A DNA stretch of 64,000 nt, taken from Micromonospora luteifusca. GTDB lineage: Bacteria; Actinomycetota; Actinomycetes; Mycobacteriales; Micromonosporaceae. Shown piece by piece: positions 36,547 through 47,317 of this stretch. The stretch spans positions 3,710,001-3,774,000 of the forward strand of contig NZ_JAFBBP010000001.1 of the NCBI RefSeq assembly GCF_016907275.1, in the 5' to 3' direction. A model generated the notes under the pieces. That model did not search any database. It was not told the origin of the DNA and saw nothing but the letters and a program-made list of their open reading frames with translations. How positions within the stretch are numbered: the first letter of the stretch is position 1; each line of letters opens with the position of its first letter. A program made the position numbers and the translations under genes.

Positions 36547-36924
36547 TCAGCGGGTGGGCGGGCCGCGTCGGGCGGGAACGCCACGGCCGGGATCGATGGC
36601 CGCCGCGTGCCCGGGGCCCTCCGCGATCGGACCGGTCACCCCGGCGGTGTCGACCCTGCCAGCCGACCGGGCGGCAACGGGCTGGCCGGCCCGCTCGGTG
36701 TCCGGCGCGGCATCGGGGCGGACAGTGGCATCGGGGCCGACAGTGGCCACCCGGCTGCTCACGGCGCTGGGCCGTAGTTGTGTCGGGGCGGGCGGTGCGG
36801 TCGCGGCGAGAGCGCCGCCGAGGCCGACCGCGAGCACCAGCGCGGTGATCGCCAGTCGGGTCAGCTCACGCAGCGAGCGCAGCACAGCCCAGCGGGCTGG
36901 GCGGGCGGGCGCTGCGGACGACAC
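36547..36924 (-). CDS. Hypothetical protein with N-terminal membrane helix
   Basis: A 125-residue protein with a single hydrophobic segment (LAITALVLAVGLGGALAATA, about 26-45), then a Pro/Ala/Arg-rich, low-complexity tail. The GTG start at 36924 and the composition make it look like a secreted or anchored peptide, but no domain is present and coding is supported only by typical codon use. The gap 36394-36546 above the coiled-coil gene shows only short hairpins. Confidence 0.4.
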   Translation of the reverse strand: MSSAAPARPARWAVLRSLRELTRLAITALVLAVGLGGALAATAPPAPTQLRPSAVSSRVATVGPDATVRPDAAPDTERAGQPVAARSAGRVDTAGVTGPIAEGPGHAAAIDPGRGVPARRGPPTR

Positions 36925-37093
36925 CTGACCAACCTATCGCCCGCCCCAGCAAGTCGCAGCACGGCGACGGCCCAGACCGGCGTGACCGCCACCACGATGC
37001 ACAATGTGGACGCATCGACCGGCGACGCCCCGTAACGGGCGGTGCCCCGGCCGGATCGGAGCCGGCCGAGGCACACGCATCGTTCGTACAGCC

Positions 37094-37123
37094 CCGCCGC
37101 TGGTGAAGGCTCACCCGCGGCGG
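37094..37123 (-). terminator. Terminator of the secretion-locus minus-strand genes
   Basis: CCGCCGC (37094-37100) and GCGGCGG (37117-37123) with inner GGTGA/TCACC form a hairpin eight bases beyond the PPE-like stop on the minus strand. A second hairpin is at 37042-37074 (GTGCC, CGGCCGG / CCGGCCG, GGCAC). Confidence 0.65.
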
Positions 37124-37130
37124 ATCGTGC

Positions 37131-38402
37131 TCAGTCGCCGCTGCCGAGCACCGGGGGCGCGGCCTTCCCGCCGTCCCGCCACACCATCTCGTCCTCGGTC
37201 AACCAGGTCAGCCGCTCATCGGAGTCATCATCCTGAGATTGCCCGCTCCGGCCGAGCACCCCACCGTTGCCCCCCGCCCCGCGGCCGGAGCCCGGCCCGC
37301 CACGCTGGCCGTCGATGCTGCGCCCGACCCCGCTGGCGGAGCGACCGTCAGCCGGGGGCGCACCACCGGTCGGACGAGCTGCGGGGGTAGGCGTGCTGGT
37401 GCCCGAACCGGCGAGCGCCGCGGTGCGCAGCACCCCGCCGGCCGGTGCCCCGCCTTGCGCTCCGAAGAGCAGGCCGGGGCCGGTGCCGGCGCCAGTGGGC
37501 GCGGTGGTCGCCCCGGACAGGCCGGCCAACCCGGCGGCACCACCGGTGAGCATCGCGCCGCCGACCAGCGGATCCGCACCAGCGAGGAACGTGCCGGGGG
37601 CATCGGAGCCGCTGCCAGTGCCGACCGGGCCGATGGCGACGGCCGGCGTGCCACCGGTGCCCGAGCCATGCCCGCCCGGCACCGAGCTGTCACCGACGGA
37701 CGGCGGCGGGGCAACGCGGTCGGCCCTCGCGATGGTCGCGTCGCCGGTGTGCGCGTTGGCACCGGTGCTGGTGGGCCCGGCGCTCACCCGGGCAATGGCC
37801 GACACGCTCTGCGGCGTCGTCGTCTCGTTGTTGACCCTGTTCGGGGTCTCCGGGTCGGGCGGGGGCGGATCGACCACCCGGTCGTAGGCGGAGATTTCGT
37901 AGCTGCTGGCCAGATCGGCCACCAGGTTCACCATCCGCTGGTGGGCCTTCTCCTGCTCTTCCTTGTCCTGCTGGTGACCCGCGATGCCCATGACCAGCGC
38001 GCCAGGCAGACCGAAGGTGACCGCACCCTTGATCGTGCCGGAGATCGCCTTGTCGTTGTCGTCGGTCTCCTCCGGGCTCTCGGCCTGCTTGTGGGCGCTG
38101 CGCAGATGGTCGGCCATCATGGTCAGCCCCTGCTTGATGCCGGCCATCCCTTCGCCCAGCGCGTCCGCGTGAGCGACGATCAGGCTGAGTCGCCGATGGA
38201 ACTCCCGACCTGCCGAGCCCGTCCAGGTGTTGCCCAGCTTTTCGAGGTCGCCGCTCAGGTCCCGGCCGACTCCGTCGAGGATTCCCTTGAGCTCGGCCCA
38301 CTGGGTGGCAACGCCCTCGATCTGCTCCGGCTCGCCGGCCATCACGCCGTCGTACAGCTCTTTGTGGGTGCTGCCCTGATAGCGCTGGGTGTATTCAGAC
38401 AC
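37131..38402 (-). CDS. WXG/PPE-like candidate type VII secretion substrate
   Basis: A 423-residue protein. The N-terminal about 170 residues form a helical hairpin of WXG/PPE type, with Trp60-Thr-Gly in LGNTWTGSAGREFHRRL between helix 1 and helix 2, and KAISGTIKGAVTFGLPGALV as a short hydrophobic region. The rest is a Gly/Ala/Ser/Thr/Pro-rich low-complexity region, ending in a conserved-looking LTWLTEDEMVWRDG tail. The YxxxD/E type export tail is not seen. Length and layout resemble EspB or PPE proteins of ESX loci. It overlaps the next gene by 8 bases and lies downstream of eccB on the same strand, which supports secretion by this locus. Confidence 0.65.
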   Translation of the reverse strand: MSEYTQRYQGSTHKELYDGVMAGEPEQIEGVATQWAELKGILDGVGRDLSGDLEKLGNTWTGSAGREFHRRLSLIVAHADALGEGMAGIKQGLTMMADHLRSAHKQAESPEETDDNDKAISGTIKGAVTFGLPGALVMGIAGHQQDKEEQEKAHQRMVNLVADLASSYEISAYDRVVDPPPPDPETPNRVNNETTTPQSVSAIARVSAGPTSTGANAHTGDATIARADRVAPPPSVGDSSVPGGHGSGTGGTPAVAIGPVGTGSGSDAPGTFLAGADPLVGGAMLTGGAAGLAGLSGATTAPTGAGTGPGLLFGAQGGAPAGGVLRTAALAGSGTSTPTPAARPTGGAPPADGRSASGVGRSIDGQRGGPGSGRGAGGNGGVLGRSGQSQDDDSDERLTWLTEDEMVWRDGGKAAPPVLGSGD

Positions 38403-38763
38403 GCCGGTCCTCCTTCGGCTGCAACGCCCGGTCGACCCCGTTCAGCGCGTCGGTGACGTCGGTGGCGTTGGCGGCGTTACGCGCCTCGGCGGTGCGGTAG
38501 TTGGTCAGGATCGTGCTGGTCGCCTGCTGTGCCGCCAGCACCGCCTGCCGGATCCTCTCGGCCTGCTCGACATAGGACTGATGCACCTCGCTGTAGCGAC
38601 GCGCCTTGTCGGTGGCGTCGAAGAACGAGCCCAGCGCCGGAGGACGGCACTGCATCTCGGTGTTGAGCTTGCGCAGCACCGACTCGACCTGGGTCAACCG
38701 CGACGCCAGGTGCTGGTGGAAGTCCTCTAAGGACAGCAGATCGACTTCCGTACGCCCCGTCAT
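38395..38763 (-). CDS. Small helical protein, partner of the PPE-like protein
   Basis: A 122-residue, fully helical protein with no recognised family (FHQHLASRLTQVESVLRKLN, YSEVHQSYVEQAERIRQAVL). It lacks a WxG motif and signal peptide. ATG 38763 is chosen because GGGGAT lies 7 bases upstream; a start 9 bases earlier would sit on that site. It overlaps the PPE-like gene by 8 bases, so the two are translated together. It lies where ESX loci carry PE or EspA/C-type partners, suggesting a secreted partner or chaperone, but this is inference. Confidence 0.55.
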   Translation of the reverse strand: MTGRTEVDLLSLEDFHQHLASRLTQVESVLRKLNTEMQCRPPALGSFFDATDKARRYSEVHQSYVEQAERIRQAVLAAQQATSTILTNYRTAEARNAANATDVTDALNGVDRALQPKEDRRV

Positions 38764-38852
38764 GGCAAACATCCCCGTCGTTCCGATTGACAGCCGTCAG
38801 CGACCTTCAGATTAGTCCACCGTAGCTGGTCTGGGCGACCCGTCATCGCTGC

Positions 38853-40367
38853 TCAGCTGTCGGACCCTGTCGATCTGACGGGCATCCCACCGCCCGCCCC
38901 GCCGCTCGGTGGTGCGGCCGCGGGTGGTGCGACCGGCGGCGGCGCGGCCGGGGCCGACCCGTCGGGTGAGAAGACGGCCATCGCGTCCTCGGAGTCCAGG
39001 GTGGGACCGGTCGGGATCAGTGAGAGCAGCGAGCCGGGCACCGCCAACGGGGTGACCCCGCCGTAACCGAGCACGCCCAGCGTCTCCGCCGAGCCGAGTG
39101 GATACCGGATCCCCTGCGGGCTGATCAGGTAGATCGTCGACCCGGCGGCACCGGACCCGCTGGTCCCGGCACCGGGCGAGGCCTGCGCGATGACACCCTT
39201 GCCACCGGGCATCAGCACCGCCTCGGCGGTGCGTACGGCATCCCGGCTGGTCTGGGGCACCGGCACCGGGCCCGGACCGCTCGCGGTCAGTTCGGCGGGC
39301 GGCCGGTCGAAGACCTCCAGGGTGGTGACCGGCGGGCCACCTCCGCTACCTGCCCGGTACGTCGCGCAGAGGGTGGTCTGACCCGACCTGGCCTGGTAGA
39401 TGGTGGGCATCGTGGTCGGCAGCCCTTCCTCGTCCACCCGCTGCTCGACATAGAATTCGCCAGCCTGATCCGGGGTGATCTCGGTGATCGCGCCGCCACC
39501 GCGGACCATCAGCAGAGCGGTGATCTCACTGATCGGGACGAGACCTTCCCGGGTCAGCACGTAGTGCCGCCCGGCGGCCTTGAACACCCGGCCGATGGTG
39601 GACGGTCGGCCGGCCACGTTCCGCGTGCTGCTCTCGCCCTCGCCGGGCAGCGACGGCTTGCGCAGCGGCGGCCCGGCCGGTACGGCGTTGAGCAGTTGCT
39701 GCCCGACCCGGAGTTGCGTGGCACCGGCCAACTTCAGCGCCGTGATCGTCTGGTCCCCGTCGAGCACCTGGAGTCGTGCGTTGTTGGTGAGGAGGTACCG
39801 CTGCTCGTCCACCGTGACCAGCGCCGCGCGGTCGCCCAGCGGCACGCCGCCGGGCAGCGCCCGGTCGATGACCAGCCGAGTGCTGGAATGCGCGGGGTCG
39901 ATCGGGTCGGGCACGTCGCAGACCGACCAGGGCAGCCCGGTCAGCGACTTGCGGTCGGGCAGGGCGTCCGGTGCCCCGACGATGCCGAGGGTGAGCCCAC
40001 GCGGCTGGTCCCGCAGTGACGCCTGGGACATCGTCCGCACCTCGGCGCCCGGCTCGTTCAGGATGAGGCGGGCCGAGGTGTAGTTGAGCGTCGGGTGCAA
40101 CTGGCCTTGCAGGAACACGTACGTCGCGCCGGTCTCCCGTTCGATGACCAGGCTCTGGTCCTTCAGCGGTGTGGCTCTGGACGTCAACTGGCCGTAGGCA
40201 CCCACTCCGCCGAGCACGACGGCGGCGGTGATGACGCTGCCGAAGACAGCCATGCCGAGCCGTCGCATCGGCAGGTTGGTGGTCTCCGGGTCGCCCGACA
40301 GCAAGGCGGAGACGATCCGGCGTGTGACGAAGCGGTACGCCTGCACCTGATCGCGGCGGGTCCGCAT
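38853..40367 (-). CDS. eccB: Type VII secretion protein EccB
   Basis: A 504-residue EccB homologue, the membrane-anchored periplasmic component of the ESX secretion complex. The N-terminus MRTRRDQVQAYRFVTRRIVS is the family start, followed by one membrane helix (about 37-58) and the periplasmic R-repeat domain (LILNEPGAEVRTMSQASLRD, GAPDALPDRKSL, SVCDVPD). It ends in a Pro/Ala/Gly-rich tail. CCGGAGGTAAGTC precedes ATG 40367. The gene is divergent from eccE, and the small helical and PPE-like genes follow it. Function: forms part of the core channel with EccC, EccD and EccE. Confidence 0.9.
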   Translation of the reverse strand: MRTRRDQVQAYRFVTRRIVSALLSGDPETTNLPMRRLGMAVFGSVITAAVVLGGVGAYGQLTSRATPLKDQSLVIERETGATYVFLQGQLHPTLNYTSARLILNEPGAEVRTMSQASLRDQPRGLTLGIVGAPDALPDRKSLTGLPWSVCDVPDPIDPAHSSTRLVIDRALPGGVPLGDRAALVTVDEQRYLLTNNARLQVLDGDQTITALKLAGATQLRVGQQLLNAVPAGPPLRKPSLPGEGESSTRNVAGRPSTIGRVFKAAGRHYVLTREGLVPISEITALLMVRGGGAITEITPDQAGEFYVEQRVDEEGLPTTMPTIYQARSGQTTLCATYRAGSGGGPPVTTLEVFDRPPAELTASGPGPVPVPQTSRDAVRTAEAVLMPGGKGVIAQASPGAGTSGSGAAGSTIYLISPQGIRYPLGSAETLGVLGYGGVTPLAVPGSLLSLIPTGPTLDSEDAMAVFSPDGSAPAAPPPVAPPAAAPPSGGAGGGMPVRSTGSDS

Positions 40368-40527
40368 GACTTACCTCCGGCGGGGTGGATCCGCGACGAT
40401 CAGGTCGGGGTGCCGTCGCGGGCTTCCCTACGATAAGGGGCCGACGATGGTTCGTCGGGACCACCGTTCGTGGCCGCACCGGACCGACCCGGTGCAGAGT
40501 CGTACCGTGCAGGAGGGACAGTCAGCG

Positions 40528-41712
40528 ATGACGCAAGATCAGGCGCGACCCGCCCGAGCGGCCACGGACCCGTCCGACGGTGCGACGAGGTCGTCGCCGT
40601 CGACCGACCGGCCCGGCCGTGGGCGGGTTGGTCCAGTGTTCGTCGGGCAGCTCGTCGTGCTGGAGCTGTGCGTGGTTGGCGTCTGGGCCGCGTCGGCCGG
40701 GCCCAGCTGGCTGCTCCCCGCGGCGGGCGGTGTCGCGCTGCTGATCGCCCTGGCCACCTTCGCCCGCCGAGGTGGCCGCTGGTGGTTCGAGGACCTGCTG
40801 CTGCGTCGGCGGATGCGGCGACGCGGCGAGCGCGCTTCGGCCGAGCTGGGCGGCAAGGCTGTCGACCCGCGGCTGACCGCGCTCGCCCCCGAGCTGAGCA
40901 TCATCGAGTTGACCGACCGGGGCACCCGGCTGGGCATCGGGCAGGACGACCAGGGTTGGTTCGCCGCGGTCGCGCTGCAGTCGGTCAGCGGTGCGACGGT
41001 CGGTTCGGTGAGTGCCTCGACGGTCGACCGCGTGCTGCAGGTGCTCGCGGACTTCAGCGCCCCGGTCTCCCGGACCCAGGTCGTCGCACACACCATGGTC
41101 TGGTATCCGGCACCCGGTGCCCCGCCTGCGGCGCACCGGACGGTCTGGGTGGCGCTGCGGCTCAGCGTCCGTGACGCCCGGGTGGAGGCGGTGAGCCGGG
41201 GCGGCGGGCTCCCCGGTGTGCACCGGACCGTGGCTGCCGGGATCGGTCGGCTGGGCAAGGCGCTGACCTCCGCGGGCCTGGCGTATCGGCCGCTGGGCCG
41301 GGAGGAGTTGCGCGCGGCCATCGTCTCGGCGGCCGGGTTGGACCTGGGGATGGAGGCGCCGGCGGAGACCTGGCTGGGGCTGCGCGGCGGTGGCTGGACC
41401 CACCGTTGCATGGTTCTGCGCGGCCGTTCGGACGTGCGGCTCGGCCCACTGGTGGACGCGATCACCGCGACCTCGGCGCCGTCGCACACGGTGGCCGCCA
41501 CGGTGTCGGTGGACGGTCGGGTGGCGGCACCGCTGCTGCGGGTCGCGGCGACGGACAATCACGTTGAGGCGCTGGTCAAGGTGGTTCGAGACGTCGCGCA
41601 ACGCGCGGGCACGTCCATCCGTCCCATGGATGGTCAGCACGGTCCGGGCGTCTACGCGAGCGCGCCGGTCGCGTCGGCGCTGGGCCTCTCGACCCGTCCG
41701 CAGCCGCGCTGA
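40528..41712 (+). CDS. eccE: Type VII secretion protein EccE
   Basis: A 394-residue EccE homologue. Two N-terminal membrane helices (about 35-75: VFVGQLVVLELCVVGVWAAS and WLLPAAGGVALLIALATF) are followed by WWFEDLLLRRRMRRRGERAS and a mainly beta/alpha cytoplasmic or periplasmic domain (APELSIIELTDRGTRLGIGQ). This pattern is typical of EccE, a peripheral subunit of the ESX membrane complex. ATG 40528 has GGAGGG about 10 bases upstream; the open frame starts earlier without a site. It is divergent from eccB and convergent with eccD; a tandem repeat lies at its end. Confidence 0.85.
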   Translation: MTQDQARPARAATDPSDGATRSSPSTDRPGRGRVGPVFVGQLVVLELCVVGVWAASAGPSWLLPAAGGVALLIALATFARRGGRWWFEDLLLRRRMRRRGERASAELGGKAVDPRLTALAPELSIIELTDRGTRLGIGQDDQGWFAAVALQSVSGATVGSVSASTVDRVLQVLADFSAPVSRTQVVAHTMVWYPAPGAPPAAHRTVWVALRLSVRDARVEAVSRGGGLPGVHRTVAAGIGRLGKALTSAGLAYRPLGREELRAAIVSAAGLDLGMEAPAETWLGLRGGGWTHRCMVLRGRSDVRLGPLVDAITATSAPSHTVAATVSVDGRVAAPLLRVAATDNHVEALVKVVRDVAQRAGTSIRPMDGQHGPGVYASAPVASALGLSTRPQPR

Positions 41713-41771
41713 CCGGCGGGCGGTCGAGGACGTAACTCCGCTGACCGGCGGGCGGTCGCGGACGTCACCGC
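41708..41771. repeat. Two 32-bp tandem repeats at the eccE/eccD junction
   Basis: GCTGACCGGCGGGCGGTCG at 41708 recurs at 41740; the 32-bp units differ at a few positions. The first unit contains the eccE stop codon, so the repeat is a duplication of the gene's last bases. Confidence 0.75.
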
Positions 41772-41782
41772 GCCGCCGGTCA
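41742..41782. terminator. Terminator between convergent eccE and eccD
   Basis: TGACCGGCGG in the second repeat unit pairs with CCGCCGGTCA at 41773-41782. It lies between the eccE stop (41712) and the eccD stop (41788). Confidence 0.6.
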
Positions 41783-41787
41783 GGCGG

Positions 41788-43185
41788 TCAGGGTCGGAGG
41801 TTGACGATCCAGCCGTACAGGCCGCAGACCCAGAAGGCGAGCGGGACCAGCGAGATGATGAGCAGGATCTCGCTGATGTCGAGCAGCCGGCCCCAGACCG
41901 GCGAGATGCGCTTACCCGCGACGCTCAGACCGTAGATCAGGCTGATGATCGCGGCCAGCACCAGCCCGCCGAGGATCAGACCGAGCCGGACCGGCAGCGA
42001 TCCGCCGGCGAAGGCGCTCGCGGCGGCCAGGCCCAGCCCGACGGTGCCGGTCAGCAGCACGGGGGTGCGCTGGGCGCGGCCCAGCAGCGGTCGTGCCCGG
42101 AGCAGCGACAGCAGGGCCAGCACCAGGCACAGCAGCACCGTCGACAGACGCCCGTCCAGGGCCAGCACGAACTGCGCGCCCAGCACCAGCAGTGAGACGG
42201 TCCACAGCAGACCGGTCATGAACTGGTCGGCGCGTTCGCTGCGCTGGAGCACCTGCCGGCCGTCCACCGACTCGCTGTCGGTCTTCAGGTCCTCCGGACC
42301 GGTCGGGATCGACGGCACCGGCAGTCTCGCCAGCCGGTAGGCCACCATCGGCAGCGCCGGCACCATGGCGAACGCGACGGCCGCCACCACCGCGGCGGAG
42401 GCCGGCGCGTCGAGGCCGAAGACCAGGCAGAGCAGCGCGCCGAACCCGGTCGCGGCCCCCACCCCGATCGCGGCGAAGAAGAGGGGGTACCGGTCACCGA
42501 CCGCCAGCACGGCCACCGCTCCGGCGACCACGGCGGCGGTCGCCGCGAGCAGGACGTGCGGGCTGGCCAAATCGGTCAGCGGCCGGTCGCCGGCAAGGAG
42601 CAACAGACCGCCGGTGGCGGCATGCCCCAGGCCGACCAGGGCCAGCAACGCGCCGGTGCGGCTGTCACCGGCGGCCCTGGACAGCACCGCCGCGCCCACC
42701 AGCAGCGCCACCGCGACCAGCAGGGCCGCCAACGCGCCGGGCAGGTGTGGCGGCCCGGCGAAGAGCGCGGCCAGCGCGCCGGCACCGAGCGCCGCCGCGG
42801 CGAAGACCACCGCGAAGGACCGGGTCGCGTCGACCTGCCAGGCGCCGGGGCGTTGGTTGGTCGCGGTGGCGACGGCATCCACCACGTCGTCGAAGACGAT
42901 CTCCGGCGCCGCCGCAGACCGGGGGTTGAAGTAGAGCACCTCCCCGTCCCGGACGCTGAGCTGCGCGGCAGTGCGCCCGCCGTCCAGGGGTGCTCCGCCC
43001 AACCGGGACAGGGCCCAGCCACCGTGCCGCGCACCCTCGTCGGCCATGTCCTCGCCGGCGTAGCGCAGCAAAGTGGGGAGCAGGTCGGCCATCGGGATGT
43101 CCGACGGCAGCGCCAGGTCCATTCGGGTACGTGGAGCCACGATGGTGATTCGGCTCAAACCGCCGGTCGCCGTCTTCGTCGCCAC
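41788..43185 (-). CDS. eccD: Type VII secretion membrane protein EccD
   Basis: A 465-residue EccD homologue. Residues 1-about 95 form a ubiquitin-like domain ([40 protein letters not shown]) and about 11 transmembrane helices follow, giving the pore part of the ESX complex. The GTG start at 43185 has GGAGG five bases upstream. It lies convergent with eccE and divergent from eccC, so the core genes are in alternating orientation. Low-complexity Ala/Val/Leu helices make finer reading unreliable, but the ubiquitin-like start plus helix number is diagnostic. Confidence 0.9.
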   Translation of the reverse strand: MATKTATGGLSRITIVAPRTRMDLALPSDIPMADLLPTLLRYAGEDMADEGARHGGWALSRLGGAPLDGGRTAAQLSVRDGEVLYFNPRSAAAPEIVFDDVVDAVATATNQRPGAWQVDATRSFAVVFAAAALGAGALAALFAGPPHLPGALAALLVAVALLVGAAVLSRAAGDSRTGALLALVGLGHAATGGLLLLAGDRPLTDLASPHVLLAATAAVVAGAVAVLAVGDRYPLFFAAIGVGAATGFGALLCLVFGLDAPASAAVVAAVAFAMVPALPMVAYRLARLPVPSIPTGPEDLKTDSESVDGRQVLQRSERADQFMTGLLWTVSLLVLGAQFVLALDGRLSTVLLCLVLALLSLLRARPLLGRAQRTPVLLTGTVGLGLAAASAFAGGSLPVRLGLILGGLVLAAIISLIYGLSVAGKRISPVWGRLLDISEILLIISLVPLAFWVCGLYGWIVNLRP

Positions 43186-43351
43186 AGTGGCCTCCAGGTG
43201 TGCGTCTGTGATCGGCTGGCCGCGATGCCACGCTCCGGGTCCACCGCGCCCACGGCAGATTACCTACGATGACGGGCACGTACGATGCCCACCCGCGGGC
43301 TACGGTCCGCGAAGGCACGTCATCAAGGCCGCTTCTGGGGAGGAGACAGCC

Positions 43352-46300
43352 GTGAGCACGGTGGTGTTTCGCCGGCTTCCGCGTCAGCCGGGACCGGCTT
43401 TACCGCGCGGCGAGGTGCTGCTGGAGTCGCCTCCTGAGCTGCCCGAGCCCACGCCCCGCGGGATGGGGCAGCTGCTCATGATCCTGCCGATGTTCTGCGG
43501 GGTCGGTGCGATGGCGTTCCTCTACGCCGGCAAGGGCGGCGGCATGATGACGTACGTCGCGGGTGGTCTCTTCGGTGTCTCGATGCTCGGCATGGCGATC
43601 GGGTCACTGGCCAACAGCGGCGGCAAGGACAAGGCCGAGCTGAACGCCGACCGGCGCGACTACATGCGCTACCTGGCGCAGATGCGTAAGCGCACCCGGC
43701 GTGCCGCCGAGCAGCAGCGGGCGGCGATGGCCTGGCGCCACCCGGAGCCCGACGCGCTCTGGTCGATCGCGGCATCCCGGCGACTCTGGGAGCGACGGAT
43801 CACCGAGGACGACTTCGGCGAGACGCGGATCGCACTCGGCCCGCAGCGACTGGCAGTGGAGATCGTCCCGCCGGAGACGAAGCCGGTGGAGGATCTGGAG
43901 CCGATGAGCGCCATCGCGCTTCGCCGGTTCGTCCGCGCACACTCCACCGTGCCCGAGTTGCCGACCGCGCTGTCGGTGCGCGCGTTCAGCCGGGTGGTGC
44001 TGCGCGGCGACCGCGCACCGGTGCTCGACCTGACCCGGGCGGCGCTCGGGCAGTTGGCGACCTTCCACGCCCCGGACGACCTCATGGTCGTGGTGGTCGC
44101 CGCGCCCGACCGGCAGTCGTCCTGGGGCTGGGTGAAGTGGCTGCCACACGCGCACCACAGTGCCCGTACGGACGCCGCCGGTGCCCGTCGTCTGGTCTTC
44201 CCCAGTCTGGCTGAAGCCGAGGCCTCGCTCGCCGGTGAGTTGGCGGGGCGACCACGGTTCGCGCCCGAGGCCAAGCCGCTGACCACCGCCCCGCACCTGA
44301 TCGTGGTGATCGACGGTGGCGAGATCTCGCCGACCTGCCAGCTGATGGGTCCGGGGCTGCTCGGCACCACGGTGATCGACCTCTCCGGGACGGTGCCGCG
44401 CGATGCCGGGCGCTGGCTGCTCTGCCTCGATGTGGCTGACGGAAGCTCGCTCGACCTGGTCCGGGGCAGCACGTCGTCGACGCTGGGTCGCCCCGACCAG
44501 CTCAGCGCCGAGGCGGCCGAGGGGCTGGCCCGGCAGATCGCCCCGTACCGGCTCTCCCAGCAGCAGACCAGCAGCGATGAGCCGCTGGCCCGCAGCATGG
44601 AGTTGCCGGACCTGCTCGGGGTGGGTGACGCCGCGACGGTGGACGTGCAGACCACCTGGCGCCCGCGTGGTCACCGGGACCGGCTGCGCATCCCGCTCGG
44701 TGTCGGACCGGACGGCAATGTGGTCGAGCTCGACTTCAAGGAGTCGGCGCACGAGGGCATGGGCCCGCACGGTCTGGTGATCGGTGCTACCGGTTCGGGC
44801 AAGAGCGAGCTGCTCCGTACGGTGGTGGCCGCGTTGGCGGTGACCCACTCGTCGGAGGAGCTGAACTTCGTCCTGGTCGACTTCAAGGGGGGCGCGACGT
44901 TCGCCTCGCTGGAGGCGCTGCCGCACACCAGCGCGGTGATCACCAACCTGGCCGACGAGTTGCCGCTGGTCGACCGGATGCGCGACGCGCTCGCCGGGGA
45001 GATGGTGCGCCGGCAGGAGCTGCTGCGGGCGGCCGGCAACTACGTTTCCCGCTTCGAGTACGAGAAGGCCCGGGCGGCCGGCGAGCCGCTGGCCCCGATG
45101 CCCAGCCTGCTGATCATCTGTGACGAGTTCAGCGAGTTGCTCGCCGCCAAGCCCGACTTCATCGACCTGTTCGTGATGATCGGCCGGTTGGGTCGTTCGC
45201 TCGGCGTGCACCTGCTGCTGGCCAGCCAGCGGCTCGAAGAGGGCAAGCTGCGTGGCCTGGACACCCACCTGTCGTACCGGATCGGTCTGCGTACCTTCTC
45301 CGCGGTGGAGAGCCGGATCGTGCTCGGTGTGCCGGACGCGTACGAGCTGCCGAACGCGCCGGGCCACGGATACCTGAAGACGGACACCAGCACCATGCTG
45401 CGGTTCCGGGCGGCGTACGTGTCCGGGCCGTACCGGGCGCCGGGCCAGCAGGCCGCCACGTCGCAGGCGCTGGTGCAGCGTCGGATCGTGCCGTACGGCA
45501 TCGACTTCATCGCGGCGCAGGTCCCGCAGATGCCGGTGGCCACCGCTCCGGAGCCCGAGCAGCCGGCCGACGGCAAGGCCGTGGCAATGCTCGACGTGCT
45601 GATCGACCAGCTCAAGGGGCGGGGCCGCCCGGCCCACCAGGTGTGGCTCCCGCCGCTGTCCGACCCGCCGGGCCTGGGCGAGCTGCTCGGAGCGCTGGCG
45701 GTCGACCCGACCTACGGGCTGTGCACGGCGTCCTGGCCGGGGCGCGGACGGCTGACCGTGCCGGTCGGAGTGGTGGACCGCCCGTACGAGCAGCGCCGTG
45801 ACCCGATGATGGTCGAGCTGGCCGGGGCCGGCGGCAACGTGGTCATCGTCGGCCGGTCCATGAGTGGCAAGAGCACGATGCTGCGTACGCTGCTCGCCTC
45901 GCTGTCGCTCACCCACACGCCACGTGAGGTGCAGTTCTTCTGCCTGGACTTCGGCGGTGGCGCGCTGCGCAGCCTGGAGCGTCTGCCGCACATGGCCGGG
46001 GTGGCCGGTCGGCGGGACGTCGAGGCGGTGCGTCGGACGGTGGCCGAGGTGGTCGCCGTCCTGGACGACCGGGAGGCGCGCTTCGCCCAGCACGGCATCG
46101 ACTCGGTGGCGAGTTACCGTCGTCGCCGGGCTGCGGGCGAGTTCGCCGATGACCCGTTCGGTGACCTGTTCCTGGTGGTCGACGGTTGGAACACGCTGCG
46201 CCAGGAGTACGAGGAGCTGGAGCAGACCATCACCACGCTCGCCAACCGGGGTCTGGGCTTCGGCGTGCACGTGGTGCTCACCGCAGTGCGGTGGGCGGAG

Positions 46301-47317
46301 ATCCGGATCAACATGCGTGATCTCCTCGGCACCAAGTTGGAGCTGCGCCTCGGCGACGCGTCCGAGTCCGAGATCGACCGCCGCGCGGCGATGAACGTGC
46401 CGGAGAAGTCGCCCGGTCGCGGCTTGACCCGGGACAAGCTGCACTTCCTCACCGCCATCTCGCGGCTCGACGGCCGTCGGGACATCGAGGACCTGAGCGA
46501 GGCGTCGGTGGCCCTGGCCGGGCATGTGGCGGCGAACTGGCCGGGCCGCCCGGCGCCGAAGGTGCGGCTGCTGCCGCGCAAGATGTCGGTGACCGAGCTG
46601 GCCCGGATCATCGACCGGTCGGCGCCCGGTCTGCCGGTCGGGGTCAACGAGTCGGCGCTCGCGCCGGTCTACCTGGATCTGGTCAACGAGCCACACCTGA
46701 CGGTCTTCGGCGACGCCGAGTGCGGCAAGACCAACCTGCTGCGGCTGATCGCCCGGGGCATCACCGAGCGGTACACGCCGGCCCAGGCCCGGCTGGTGAT
46801 CGCCGACTACCGGCGTGGCCTGCTGGGGGCGGTGGAGGGCGATCACCTGCTCGACTACGCCCCGTCGAATCAGGCGTTCGCCCAGGGGCTCGGTTCGATT
46901 CGCAGCGCGCTGTCCAACCGGTTGCCCGGCCCGGACGTGACCACCGCCCAGCTGCGCGACCGCAGCTGGTGGAAGGGCCCGGACCTGTACATCCTGGTGG
47001 ACGACTACGACCTGGTGGCCTCCGGTGGCAGCAACCCGCTCAGCGCCCTGCACGAGTTGTTGCCGCAGGCCCGCGACATCGGTCTGCACCTGATCATCAC
47101 GCGTCGGGTCGGTGGGGTGTCCCGGGCGCTCTACGAGCCGGTGTTGCAGCGGCTGCGCGAGCTGGACTCGCCGGGCCTGCTGATGTCCGGGAACCGGGAG
47201 GAGGGTGCGGTCTTCGGCACGTTGCGACCGAGCCCGCAACCGCCGGGCCGGGGCACCCTGGTCCGCCGACGCGATGGCCAGCAACTGATCCAGACCGCAT
47301 GGTCTGAACCGTCCTGA
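43352..47317 (+). CDS. eccC: Type VII secretion ATPase EccC
   Basis: A 1321-residue EccC, with EccCa and EccCb joined in one chain. Two membrane helices are near residues 40-85 ([37 protein letters not shown]). Three FtsK/SpoIIIE-type ATPase domains follow, with Walker A at GATGSGKSE (478-486), GRSMSGKST (834-842) and GDAECGKTN (1120-1128), and Walker B-type acidic strands [24 protein letters not shown] and [12 protein letters not shown]. It drives substrate secretion through EccB/D/E; the third domain binds the WXG100 substrate in relatives. GTG 43352 has GGGGAGGAG upstream. WXG100 genes follow at 205 bases. Confidence 0.95.
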   Translation: MSTVVFRRLPRQPGPALPRGEVLLESPPELPEPTPRGMGQLLMILPMFCGVGAMAFLYAGKGGGMMTYVAGGLFGVSMLGMAIGSLANSGGKDKAELNADRRDYMRYLAQMRKRTRRAAEQQRAAMAWRHPEPDALWSIAASRRLWERRITEDDFGETRIALGPQRLAVEIVPPETKPVEDLEPMSAIALRRFVRAHSTVPELPTALSVRAFSRVVLRGDRAPVLDLTRAALGQLATFHAPDDLMVVVVAAPDRQSSWGWVKWLPHAHHSARTDAAGARRLVFPSLAEAEASLAGELAGRPRFAPEAKPLTTAPHLIVVIDGGEISPTCQLMGPGLLGTTVIDLSGTVPRDAGRWLLCLDVADGSSLDLVRGSTSSTLGRPDQLSAEAAEGLARQIAPYRLSQQQTSSDEPLARSMELPDLLGVGDAATVDVQTTWRPRGHRDRLRIPLGVGPDGNVVELDFKESAHEGMGPHGLVIGATGSGKSELLRTVVAALAVTHSSEELNFVLVDFKGGATFASLEALPHTSAVITNLADELPLVDRMRDALAGEMVRRQELLRAAGNYVSRFEYEKARAAGEPLAPMPSLLIICDEFSELLAAKPDFIDLFVMIGRLGRSLGVHLLLASQRLEEGKLRGLDTHLSYRIGLRTFSAVESRIVLGVPDAYELPNAPGHGYLKTDTSTMLRFRAAYVSGPYRAPGQQAATSQALVQRRIVPYGIDFIAAQVPQMPVATAPEPEQPADGKAVAMLDVLIDQLKGRGRPAHQVWLPPLSDPPGLGELLGALAVDPTYGLCTASWPGRGRLTVPVGVVDRPYEQRRDPMMVELAGAGGNVVIVGRSMSGKSTMLRTLLASLSLTHTPREVQFFCLDFGGGALRSLERLPHMAGVAGRRDVEAVRRTVAEVVAVLDDREARFAQHGIDSVASYRRRRAAGEFADDPFGDLFLVVDGWNTLRQEYEELEQTITTLANRGLGFGVHVVLTAVRWAEIRINMRDLLGTKLELRLGDASESEIDRRAAMNVPEKSPGRGLTRDKLHFLTAISRLDGRRDIEDLSEASVALAGHVAANWPGRPAPKVRLLPRKMSVTELARIIDRSAPGLPVGVNESALAPVYLDLVNEPHLTVFGDAECGKTNLLRLIARGITERYTPAQARLVIADYRRGLLGAVEGDHLLDYAPSNQAFAQGLGSIRSALSNRLPGPDVTTAQLRDRSWWKGPDLYILVDDYDLVASGGSNPLSALHELLPQARDIGLHLIITRRVGGVSRALYEPVLQRLRELDSPGLLMSGNREEGAVFGTLRPSPQPPGRGTLVRRRDGQQLIQTAWSEPS

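Noticed and set aside
43604..47284. A 1226-codon open frame antisense to eccC
   Set aside because: eccC has three complete ATPase domains on the plus strand; the antisense frame has His/Gln/Arg-rich composition without domains.
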